The notes below the pieces were generated by a model. The model was not told the DNA's origin. It made no database searches and worked only from the letters and a program-made list of their open reading frames with translations. A stretch of DNA of 64,000 nucleotides, taken from assembly GCF_032118995.1 (NCBI RefSeq), contig NC_092668.1, positions 9,713,501-9,777,500 of the forward strand, in the 5' to 3' direction. This stretch comes from Asterias amurensis (Eukaryota > Echinodermata > Asteroidea > Forcipulatida > Asteriidae). Both the position numbers and the translations under genes were made by a program. Positions 54,795 to 64,000 of this stretch are shown piece by piece (position 1 is the stretch's first letter; each line of letters opens with the position of its first letter).

Positions 54795-56541
54795 TCAGAA
54801 CTTTGTCAAAAAACTTTTCAATCAGGTTTTTGAGGCAATTCCTCGTCTTTTTCGATGCTTTATGGAAAAGAAATATTTTGATGTCCATATTTATTTTCTA
54901 CCTCAATTTTATTCTGAATAGGCGAAGAAAATGTTGCACACAGAAAAAGTAGAAGCCATATAGTTTAGATATACTTATTATAGACAGTATCTTTATATGT
55001 GTTGATATGTAATATACAGCAGTATATCAGCATTGCAGCTGTGCTATGGGATTGATCTTATATTATATATATCATGACGTTGTGTACATAGAAAGATGTA
55101 AATAGTTGCAAATATAAGCACATTTGTTGTTGTTATTTGACGAGTTTACAATGTTTACTGTTTCAGCAATTGGTTGTTATAACTAACCATCAGCATTTAT
55201 ATTATGTTTTGTTGTGGCCTGTAAATTTTGACTGCAGTTTCAAGTGCATGGTTTGCGCAATTTATACTTACTTAAGCTTTGAAATGTTTTGTGGGTTTCT
55301 TTATTAATGGGAGTTTTCCCCCTTTCTTTATTAACGGAAGTTTTTCCTTCTGGGTTTTTCTCCTTGGGTACTGGTACTCTTTTGGTTTTGTTGAGTCATC
55401 AGCTCAAACTGTGGTCATTTAATGAATGAAAAAAAACAGTTGACATCGGTCACTTAGTGCAGGAATGTAGAATTAGATAGTTCAACCTCCAAGCTTAGTG
55501 CTATCATCAAAAGAATGGACCTTTTCATTGACGTCATTATGCTGCCATTTTTAGGTAAAACGCTGATAACATTATTATTGGGCTGTTTCTGATGTGGGCG
55601 CTGATGAGCAATCTTCTTTTGACCTCTGGCCAAGGGCGCCCTACTCAACTGACATCATGTGTATAAGGGGAGGTACATCATAGTTGACTGTACAGGTACT
55701 GTTGTATAAGGTCTTGGTACACCCAACTTGCAATGTATCTGAAACCTAATTTTGTAGGGAGATAATGTACACTGATGACGATGGAAAGTTAGCATTGCTT
55801 TTCTGTCTCACTTTCATGGCTACATGTTTGTACAACTTGGTCATGAATCTGTGACCAAGCTGTACTTGTATGTTCTTCATATATTTTGGTTGAATTACAG
55901 CATTGAAATATTGTAAGGAAGTATCGCAACTTTAAATAGCTACACAACAACAGATCTTCACATGTCTGTGAGGAACATGTTGTCACAATATTTTTTGAGT
56001 ATCACATAAAATTATTATGTTTTGAGTATTTTTTATAATTTTATTATTTCTAACAAATATGCGAGTTCAAAACTCATTCATGGTAGGATTTCCTGTAATG
56101 AAATAGAAAGGTTTTCTTTTTCTTGTATGTCTTTTTCAGTGTTAGTAAGCTGACAACACAATACTGGTACAAATAATATGATTTGGCAGTTTTTTGGGGT
56201 TGATGCACATTATAAGAATGCATGACTTTTTGAAAGGAGATAGAGTCGACTATATGATGCCTCAATACAACAATCATCAACTACAATGTACTTGAGTAGA
56301 GTTTACTTTCTATACTGGACCGAATACTCTATGTTTTTGATCAAAATTGTGTGCATATATGAACATGATGTTAACATTGCGTCTGAGCCCATTTAATATG
56401 TAATTTTATGTAGAGTCATTACCCATTATGTGTACTATAATGAGAAGACTGTTTCTTCAGTGACAATGATCCTCTTTGATTTTTTTTTTTTAGCAAAGAC
56501 AAACTCAATCTGTATTTGAGCAGATCACCTATTAAATCCCT

Positions 56542-56696
56542 TGGGTGGATTTCACAAAGAGTTAGGACTAGTCTTATCTCTAGGTAGGAGGAGTTACTCG
56601 TCCTAATCTTAAGACTTGCCTTAAGTTTTTAATAGCCCCTAAAGAGTCCTACATGTAGGACAAGTCCCAAATTAATCTTTGTAAAATTGACCCCTG
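56542..56696. mobile_element. palindromic MITE, family 5, diverged
   Basis: GGGTGGATTTCACAAAGAGT at the left, AATCTTTGTAAAATTGACCCC at the right; interior GGACTAGTCTTATC and TACATGTAGGACAAG. Confidence 0.7.
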
Positions 56697-56762
56697 ACTT
56701 ATGTTGCATGCTGAATTACAAAATACAGTGTAGATTGATTGTGTAGATTCACACCTTTTATC

Positions 56763-56944
56763 TGGGCCTAATTTCATAGACCTGCTTAAGCACTAAATTT
56801 TGCTTGAGCGAAAAAATCCTTGCTTGTAGTAAAATCAGATTATTGGCCATGAGTCCACTTAATTGTTATGCTAAGTAAACACGCAAGCTATTTTCATGCT
56901 TAAGCAAAATTTTTCGCTTAAGCAGCTCTATGAAATTGGCCCCA
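56763..56944. mobile_element. palindromic MITE, family 6
   Basis: TGGGCCTAATTTCATAGACC / AGCTCTATGAAATTGGCCCC, interior TTAAGCA repeats in both orientations. Confidence 0.8.
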
Positions 56945-57199
56945 GGTGTTTGAATCAGTGAAACGTGTTGCTAGTTACGCTTGTGATTCGAACACACCTT
57001 CAATGCCTTGTTAAAAATGTGCCTTCTTCAAGGAATGAAGTTTTTTTGGGAGAGTTTTTGTAACAGAATCAAATTAGCTTGTTAAGTTAATTCAATGCAG
57101 ACGCTTTTGTTTTCTGTTCAATATACTTTGCTTTTGGTCCTTGTGCAAAACAGACTAAAGATTTTTAAAACAATTTGGTGTTGAAAAATTTTTTTTCTA

Positions 57200-57275
57200 G
57201 AATTCTGGGATTTGAATTGACGATCTCTGCAATAACATGCCGTTGCTCTATCAACTGAGCAACCTAGCCCTTTGG
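57200..57275 (-). repeat. tRNA-like SINE head, third type
   Basis: On the minus strand, GGGCTAGGTTGCTCAGTTGA then TAGAGCAACGG gives an excellent A box, with a B-box-like AATTCAAATCCC. The acceptor stem does not close. Probably a SINE remnant, not a tRNA gene. Confidence 0.6.
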
Positions 57276-57677
57276 CAATCCTCCTTATTATGTCAATATC
57301 TTTGTTTGGGGGTGCCAGTCAGAAGCCATAAACATGTCACCTCCTGTTTAACAAGGGATCACACCTAAGTGTTGATACAACCTGGGAATCGGCAGACAGG
57401 GGGTTACTTTTTATTTCAAATGTCAAATAAAAAAGGGGAGACTATCAACATAAAGTAGAGCAAAGTACCTTAATTCGGAGGTTGTTGGTTTAAAATCCCT
57501 CTCTTGTCTATTTTGCAGAACCCCAAATTATTTAACATTTACCCAGCCAGTTTCCCTTTGGGCTTATTACTAAAGATTTTTTATTGAAATGCTTGCTTTA
57601 ATATTCTTAAATTTATTTACTACTGCAATCTTTATATTCACTGTTTTATGTCTGTTCTATAAATGTTACAGAAAGAC

Positions 57678-57683
57678 AATAAA
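57678..57683 (+). terminator. candidate poly(A) signal AATAAA (distal)
   Basis: AATAAATTATATAAAC about 4.5 kb after the CDKL2 stop. It would be used only if the 3'UTR is very long and spans the two MITEs before it. Confidence 0.25.
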
Positions 57684-58045
57684 TTATATAAACTTATTCA
57701 CACAAACTCCTGAGTGTCTTTAGTATTCATTGGATATCTAAACTAGTAATGACCTTTCACCAAATTGTCTTGTAATTGAAGCCAGTCTAGATATAGATCG
57801 CTCATCTTTACGGGCAATTTGGAACACACAGCCTTGCATTTTGCGCGAGACAGCGTGCAGCACGAGCACATTTCACATTAGTAAACAGCGTGGCTGCGTT
57901 AATAAACTGAACGGTTGATGCACCTGCAAGCCAAAATGCAATTTGCCCATTAAGATGGCGTCTATTGCAACTTATCTATAGAGACTGAATCAAATAGCCC
58001 CAGTTACTGTTATTACTTTTTTGCCCTGACTCACATGTTACACTG

Positions 58046-58235
58046 ATGTGTATTTTAAGCGCTGTATACTTAGCACTTTTCCCGAGTGCTGTGAAAAAAC
58101 ACAGGCATATCACTTGGGTGGGATTTGAACCCGAGACCATTGCTGATGGCAGAGCAGATGTCTTACCAGCAGACATCTTTTCTGCCATGTCATGGTCTAG
58201 GATTCAAATACAGCGCTTAAAATACACAGTGCAAG
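58046..58235 (-). repeat. SINE A copy with mirrored ends
   Basis: The tRNA-like core (minus strand B-box-like GGTTCAAATCC) and CTGTGAAAAAACACAGGCAT match the 24.7-kb copies. Here both ends carry TGTATTTTAAGCGCTGTATA and its mirror ATACAGCGCTTAAAATACACA. Confidence 0.7.
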
Positions 58236-58933
58236 GGCAAAAACCAATATGATATTGATACCTCGATGTAAAATTATTATCTATTTAATGTATAAGACTA
58301 CAGTACTAATTGTCTATAACGGAAGCGTGTAACTCGAAGATGACTTTCAATGAGCCATCTGGAAAAAATAAAATAGAAATACACACACACACACAAAAAT
58401 TGCAGAGTCTGTCCTCTCGTCTGAAGCCCTGTGCACATACGCATAGCGAGCGCAATATTGTCAAAACAAACGCAAAGGGCCAGAGTCTTTCCTTTCTTAA
58501 GAATAAAAAACTAACAAACTTAGGAAAACAACTTTGATTTTAAAAGAGTCTCTACTTTAAAAAGTATTGGAAGCTACTTTGTTAATAATGATCCTGTGGA
58601 AAAATAGAGGGCAGTTGCATGGAGACGTTGGTATCTCTACAAATTGAATGTAAATGTGTATGTAATAGACTACAGTCATACCAGTAAATGACAACATACA
58701 AAGATATCTTCTGTAAATATCAAACATATCTCTTTATTGTTAATATCAAAGTTCACCGAGTACTGCACCTATTAGAAGGACACTATAAATCTCATTCAAA
58801 TGTACTTTTCATAATATCATTAGAATAGAATAAGGCACATAACATAATGGGCACATTTGGGTCAATCTGAGAAGAAATATGTGGAAGTAAAGGATCACAA
58901 TACTCTCAATGGAGTTTGTTCAACATCAATATC

Positions 58934-59211
58934 TGGGCCCAATTTGATTGCGCTGCTTAATGGTGAGAAAATTTTCATGCTAAACATAGCAGAAATATTT
59001 GTTAAACGCATTTCACAGGTCAGGAAGGAATTTAAATGGCCAGATTGCCTATTACTAGGACTTTGCATTGTTGCGTCATTCATTTTCATACAGTAAAGCA
59101 CCAGACGGCTAGCATGCCTTTTTGTGTGCTAATAGTTAGCAGCATTAAGAAATTTGGAAACTCTCGCAGCACAAAATCGGCGGTTAGGCAGATCTATGAA
59201 ATTAGGTCCTG
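58934..59211. mobile_element. palindromic MITE, family 6, diverged
   Basis: GGGCCCAATTTGATTGCGCT at the left and GATCTATGAAATTAGGTCC at the right. Confidence 0.6.
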
Positions 59212-59667
59212 GTTGCTACCGTTCCAAAGAGAGAGAGAGAGAAATCCCAACATAAGACAAAGAAGACTGAATCCTATGTTAAGAAATGCAGCTTTTCTAC
59301 CTTGTCAAAGTTTACACAAATACAATGCAAGAGTGTTGTTAAATGTCTCATTTGAAACTAATTCTGAACACTATCGGTAAATGTAAAAACTCTCTAGGTA
59401 TGAACCAGTACTGGTTTTTGTATAAGTCTAATTCTTTATATGTTAACAAAGAAAGCACCAGGAAATCCTTCTTCACAGTGACATAGTTTTATCAAATCAT
59501 GTATTTCATTGATTTGAAATAATAAGGATAAAGGAAACAGATAACAATCTCTACAAGGTTGAAACTTAGCACAGGTTCAAGTACCGGTAAATGAAATGCC
59601 CATAAAGAATTTCATTTGAAAACTCAGTGCTACACGTAACACAAGCCAGAATGCCACCCATCACTAC

Positions 59668-59835
59668 CTGCATCCAGAACAATAGAATCTGTTTATGAGC
59701 AGCACCGATAATAACCAATAACTCCCTGTCACAACACTTCATGAACCTTTCAAATGTATCCCAAAAAGCTGTTTTGTTTGGGTGTACACACACAAGTTTA
59801 TCAAAGCCTAATAGTGTTGTAGTATTGCCCGCCAT
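59668..59835 (-). CDS. possible first coding exon of an unrecognised minus-strand gene
   Basis: On the minus strand an ATG with G at -3 and +4 opens a 56-codon segment beginning MAGNTTTLLGFDKLVCVHPN and ending ILLFWMQ. There it meets a consensus donor, CAG/GTAGTG, in phase 0. The peptide includes FWDTFERFMKCCDRELLVII, with realistic amino-acid usage. No signal peptide is evident. I could not find a convincing next exon to the left, where repeats and the CDKL2 3' region lie, so the gene is unproven. I do not recognise the family. Confidence 0.35.
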
Positions 59836-59914
59836 TACTCAAAAAGGCTCATTTCCTTAACCAAAAATAAAAAATCTTGAGGTTTTGTTTATTTTAAGTT
59901 TATACTTTTATCTT

Positions 59915-60200
59915 CAAGCAAACTTGATTTCTTGATACTGATTGGTCGATCCATGGCAATAGCAGTGTGATCTTTCACCGTATTGCACGGTCCATATCGC
60001 ACCTCAAGTATTGCATAGTTCTAAATCTGTGTACTGCTCTTTTTTAAGCCAGGCATCAAGTTTGCTTGATAAATTTGTTATAAAAAGCACGCTCATGAAA
60101 CACGGAAAAATGTAGCACGGCCTTCCGCCTCTTTTGGTATGGGATGCAGAGGCGCTTTATTTTCCCGTATTCCACTCACGCTGGTGATATCTCAATTGTT
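59915..60200. repeat. diverged relative of the right-edge palindromic repeat
   Basis: TCAAGCAAACTTGAT, TATTGCACGG, ATCAAGTTTGCTTGATAAAT and TTCCCGTATTCCACTCACGC parallel segments at 63600-63870. Confidence 0.55.
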
Positions 60201-60902
60201 GTATAGGCACTTACATGTATGATAAGGTACATTAGGCTGCCATGACCAAAACCTGTTGGTATAGTGGTTCTATAAAGACAAATTTGGTACATAATTGTAA
60301 ACAAGTTTTTGAATTAAAATTGGCGACAAAACTCTTCCTTGATAACGCAAGAAAAAGAAAAAATTGCAAACGAAAAATTTAACTTAAATTTTAAAATTGT
60401 ATGATATGTACATGTAGTACATAAAGTAACTCTTGGAAGAATCGGTGGATTGGTATTTACCTGAGGACGGTTAAAAGAAAAAAATAAGGAATCAGAAATG
60501 AAGCTAAAATACTACCCTGGACAAAATATAGTTTGAACCATACTTTGATTTGAGATACAGGATAAAAACTCGCACAGATAAAAAAATTAAAAAAATTATG
60601 GTGAAAAAAACAAACATATTCCCACAATGAAGTGATGTGCAAAATTCAATAAAAAATATTGTCAAAGTAACAGTTTAGAGTATCAGTTGAGTTAAAACAA
60701 AGTTGTAGCTTTAAACAATAAACATTGTGCTCCACAGAAAGATAGTTAACTTAGAATCCTCCATCACAATTTATGAATGAAAGATTACTTTTAAGATTCA
60801 GTAGAGTATGGAACCCCAATTGACAAGTACAGTAAATGTTGACCAATCAGTCGACATCATTGTTATGTAGAATTTGAAACTTTGCATGGTGGGAGTATAA
60901 TC

Positions 60903-61146
60903 TGGGCCCAATTTCATAGAGCTGCTAAGCACAAAAATTTGCTAAGCATAACATTTCTTCCCTGATAAAAACAGGATTACCAGCCAAATTTCCATTTGTT
61001 ACATAGTCCTTGTAACTGGTATTCAGATTTTGTTTGCTTATCCTGAAAATCACATGGAAATTTGGTTGGTAAACCTGTTTTTATCAAATAAGAAATTTCA
61101 TGCTAAGCAAATGTTTGTGCTTAGCAGCTCAATGAAATTGGGCCCA
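60903..61146. mobile_element. palindromic MITE, family 6, best copy
   Basis: TGGGCCCAATTTCATAGAGC / AGCTCAATGAAATTGGGCCC with mirrored TGCTAAGCA and CCATTTGTTAC / TGGAAATTTGGTTGG segments. Confidence 0.85.
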
Positions 61147-61419
61147 GGTGAGGTTTGTAAATCTCTATTGACTATAGTGGTTCTGAGATAAACTGGTTGT
61201 TGGCAACTGAATAATACTTTCTAAAGACGATCAGAGCATACTGCTTGAAACATTGAGTTGTCAACCAGAACCATCACTACTCAAAAATAACTTTTTCAAC
61301 CACTGGTTCTTCTCGTTAGAACAACCACTAATCAAAAGAGATTTAAATGTTGTGCTACCACAAAAAAAACCTCATCTGATCATTGTTATGGCAATACAAA
61401 CAAAGATAGAGCTACACAA

Positions 61420-61785
61420 TTAAAGGATTTGGGGTAGTTTTTGTATTTCGAAACACAACGTCCACAGATTTACTACAGTTTAAAGATAATGATAGTATAA
61501 AGCTAGTCTTAAAATATTTCTTACTGAGGTGCTGTAGTTTTTGAGAAATGAGTAAAACAATGTCACAAAAATACGTTTCACATGCAAAAATAGATTTTGT
61601 CTCCTGAGATGAAAATTATTTTTGTGACTTGTTTTACTCATTTCTCAAAATCTATAGCACCTCAGTAAGAAATATTCCAAGGAAAGCTTTCTAAAACCAT
61701 CATTATCTTCAAACCTTGTAAGTTTAATGTAAATCTGCGAACATTATGTTTTGCGTCATGCGAAAAAAGTATCCAGACCCTTTAA
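61420..61785. mobile_element. TTAA MITE, family 3
   Basis: TTAA at 61420-61423 and 61782-61785; ATTTGGGGTAGTTTTTGTAT at the left and AAAAAAGTATCCAGACCC at the right, mirrored around TTTTGTCTCCTGAGATGAAA. Confidence 0.85.
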
Positions 61786-62347
61786 CTCCTTCGGTACATT
61801 TACCGATATACTTTAGTTTGTTAACTTCTTGACATTAAATTCTATTTAATATAAAACCCTTTGATATCCTGCCCTGACATATTTAACATGTATTCACAGT
61901 AAACCTTCTTGAGTTCCCGTTTCATAAAAATTACCACAACATCTTGTTGAGCTTTGGTATTTAATATCAACTTAACTATCCTTAAACCATATCACTGCAA
62001 TGTTGCTTTTAAACCAGTTACATGCAAAATAAGAGGTTATTCAATCTAACAGTAAATGGTATACCCATTTGATACTTACCAACTATTTTGTATAAATCAC
62101 TCACTCTTCTGCTAGTGTTAATACATTGCTAGAACTGTTAATTAGTACTACAAATACCTAATCGATATCAGAAATAAGTTTACCTTTTTTGCTTAATACT
62201 CATAGATTATTATTGATATATTTTATATAGTTAATAGTTACTGTACAAAAAAGTGTTGTTTAATGTCTGTCTGTTTCCAAACAACACACTGTAATATTCT
62301 ACTCATCAAATTGAAACAGATTTCTCTTCAGGGTATAACATAACAAG
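61786..62347. other. intergenic, nothing recognised
   Basis: AT-rich sequence between two MITEs without a supported gene. Confidence 0.4.
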
Positions 62348-62709
62348 TTGAAGGTAGTGGACACTATTGGTAATTACTCAAAATAATTACTAGCATAAAA
62401 CCTTACTTGGTTAAGAGTTATGAGAAGAGGTTGGTGGTGTAAAACATTGTGAAAACAGCTCCCTCTGAAGTGGAGTAGTTTTTGAGAAAGAAGTAACTTT
62501 CCACGAATTTGATTTCAAGACCTCAAGTTTAGGTCTCGAAATCAAGCATCTGAAAGCACACAACTTGTGTGACAAGGGTGTTTTTTTCTTTCATAGTAAT
62601 CTTACAACTCCGACGACCAATCAAGGTTTGTTATTTTATGCATATGTTGAGATACACCAAGTGAGAAGACTGTTCAATGACAATTACCAATAGTGTCCAC
62701 TGTCTTTAA
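62348..62709. mobile_element. TTAA MITE, family 1
   Basis: AGGTAGTGGACACTATTGGT at the left (outer TTAA decayed to TTGA) and ACCAATAGTGTCCACTGTCT at TTAA 62706-62709. Confidence 0.85.
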
Positions 62710-63589
62710 TGATAGACACTCAGAATATAAAAATCAGAAGACCGAAAATCTGAAACTCCCTTTCCAGGAATTGGCATACATGTAGTTTGATCTCAGCTAG
62801 ATAAATCTGTACATGGGATTTGAGGCATTGCATGGTGAGGTATCAATGTATATTTGGTTTGCGGTACCATGTGTAAATCTACTTGCCAAGTAGAGTTTGT
62901 TCTTTAGAGAACTGTCTCTCTATATATTCTACTACCACAGAGTAGATTTTCAGAATTCTTACAGATAAATCCGAAATGTTTAAATTCGTCCTCATGGTCA
63001 TGTTTTGAAATACAAAAATCATTAATAATCTTGCAGATTAATAATTTTAACCTCGAGAATCAATCGATTTAATCTTGTGGATAAATCATTTTAATCTGTA
63101 GGTAAAATGTTTGAGATTTAATTTTGCTTGCGTGATGATTGCAATAACAACAACACTTTAATTGGTACCATTTTGAATTAAAAAACTAATTTAAACTAAC
63201 AAGTGAAAAGCACCTTTTGATTCTCTGGCAATGTAACAGCAGACTATATGGGCAAAAATAGTCAAAACGTTTTTCTGTTTTACATTAATTTTTTGATAAA
63301 ATCAAATTGTCTTCATTGTGGCAAATGAACATAAACATCATCTACTAATGTAGTAACACTGCACTCTCTAATACAACAACATCCATCTATAACATAAATA
63401 TACACTGGTAGCAAAATTAAACATTTGTGTCTGAGCTGTTAAAATAAAAGTAAGTGCAAGCTACATGTAAAGGAAATGAAAAAAATATAGTACATGTACT
63501 AATGAATAAATATATGTATTGAGTTGTACGGGAATATAAAGTATTGAACATAGTACTATAAACAAATCCTAATGGGACTTGTGCATCTA
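62710..63589. other. intergenic, nothing recognised
   Basis: AT-rich; no supported gene or repeat noted. Confidence 0.4.
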
Positions 63590-63876
63590 TAATGATATTT
63601 ATCTTCAAGTACGCGCTAATCCTCCAATCAGATTCGCAGAATGGAGTGGTGATAAAAACCTATATTGCACGGCTAATATCACTACCATGCGTCTTGTGTG
63701 TTCTATGTCACGCGCCAAGTTTGCTTGAAGATAAATACGTTATCACACGCGCGCTCGTGGAAATACGGAAAATATAGCGCTTCTGCGTCCCATATCCAAC
63801 TCGGCCTTCGGCCTCGTTGGATATGGGACGCAGAAGCGCTATATTTTTCCGTATTCCACTCGCGCTTGTGTGATAA
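63590..63876. repeat. palindromic repeat with a 138-bp hairpin
   Basis: The right part (63739-63876) is a near-perfect palindrome: GTTATCACAC, GGAAATACGGAAAATATAGC and GCTTCTGCGTCCCATATCC are mirrored around GGCCTTCGGCC. The left part adds TATCTTCAAG at 63599 mirrored by CTTGAAGATA at 63724. Confidence 0.8.
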
Positions 63877-64000
63877 CTTATAATGGATGTGAGTTAAGTG
63901 CCTTCAGAACTATACACGCGATATCTAAAATAAATTTCCAAGTTATGTGCTGAATGTCATCATTCTTGCAGGACTCTTAAAGGCCAGTCACAACACAGCG

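Overview
This is a eukaryotic, AT-rich, intron-rich and repeat-dense genomic window. There are no operons, ribosome-binding sites or CRISPR arrays. Short exons with GT-AG borders sit in kilobase introns, and the repeats are TTAA-flanked palindromic MITEs, tRNA-headed SINEs and L2/CR1-like LINE 3' ends. With a kinase gene very close to vertebrate CDKL2, this points to an invertebrate deuterostome, most likely an echinoderm such as a sea star. The species call is an inference from repeat style, not from a marker.

Layout. 1-7.6 kb: repeats, including a 1.1-kb TTAA-flanked element with tandem-repeat arms, plus one possible minus-strand exon at the left edge. 7.6-11.35 kb: a 3.7-kb minisatellite (about 39-bp unit) with a near-perfect 788-bp higher-order duplication. 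12.27-17.56 kb (+): a three-exon gene for a 142-residue charged helical protein that I cannot name, with an RFX (X-box)-like site upstream. 20.6-24.3 kb (+): a canonical X-box followed by four candidate exons with compatible splice phases, encoding an unrecognised protein. 25-33 kb: a dense MITE field with elements chained at shared TTAA sites.

33.0-53.14 kb (+): a complete CDKL2-type protein kinase gene, ten coding exons, 594 codons by my splicing. Its kinase domain has an intact glycine loop, VAIK lysine, KKIALRE helix, [14 protein letters not shown] activation motif and APE. Its introns carry MITEs within tens of bases of splice sites, SINEs, two LINE fragments and three minisatellites (25, 42 and 48 bp). 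53.1-57.7 kb: probable 3'UTR with two candidate poly(A) signals. 57.7-64 kb: SINE and MITE copies, one possible minus-strand first coding exon, and a long palindrome at the right edge.

Functional links. The small helical protein and the 21-24 kb candidate both follow X-box-like sites, which in animals often mark ciliary or germline genes, and CDKL kinases include ciliary regulators. A shared theme is possible but is only inference. The most notable structure is the MITE biology: at least five junctions where two elements share one TTAA, and CDKL2 exons 2 and 3 closely bracketed by such elements.
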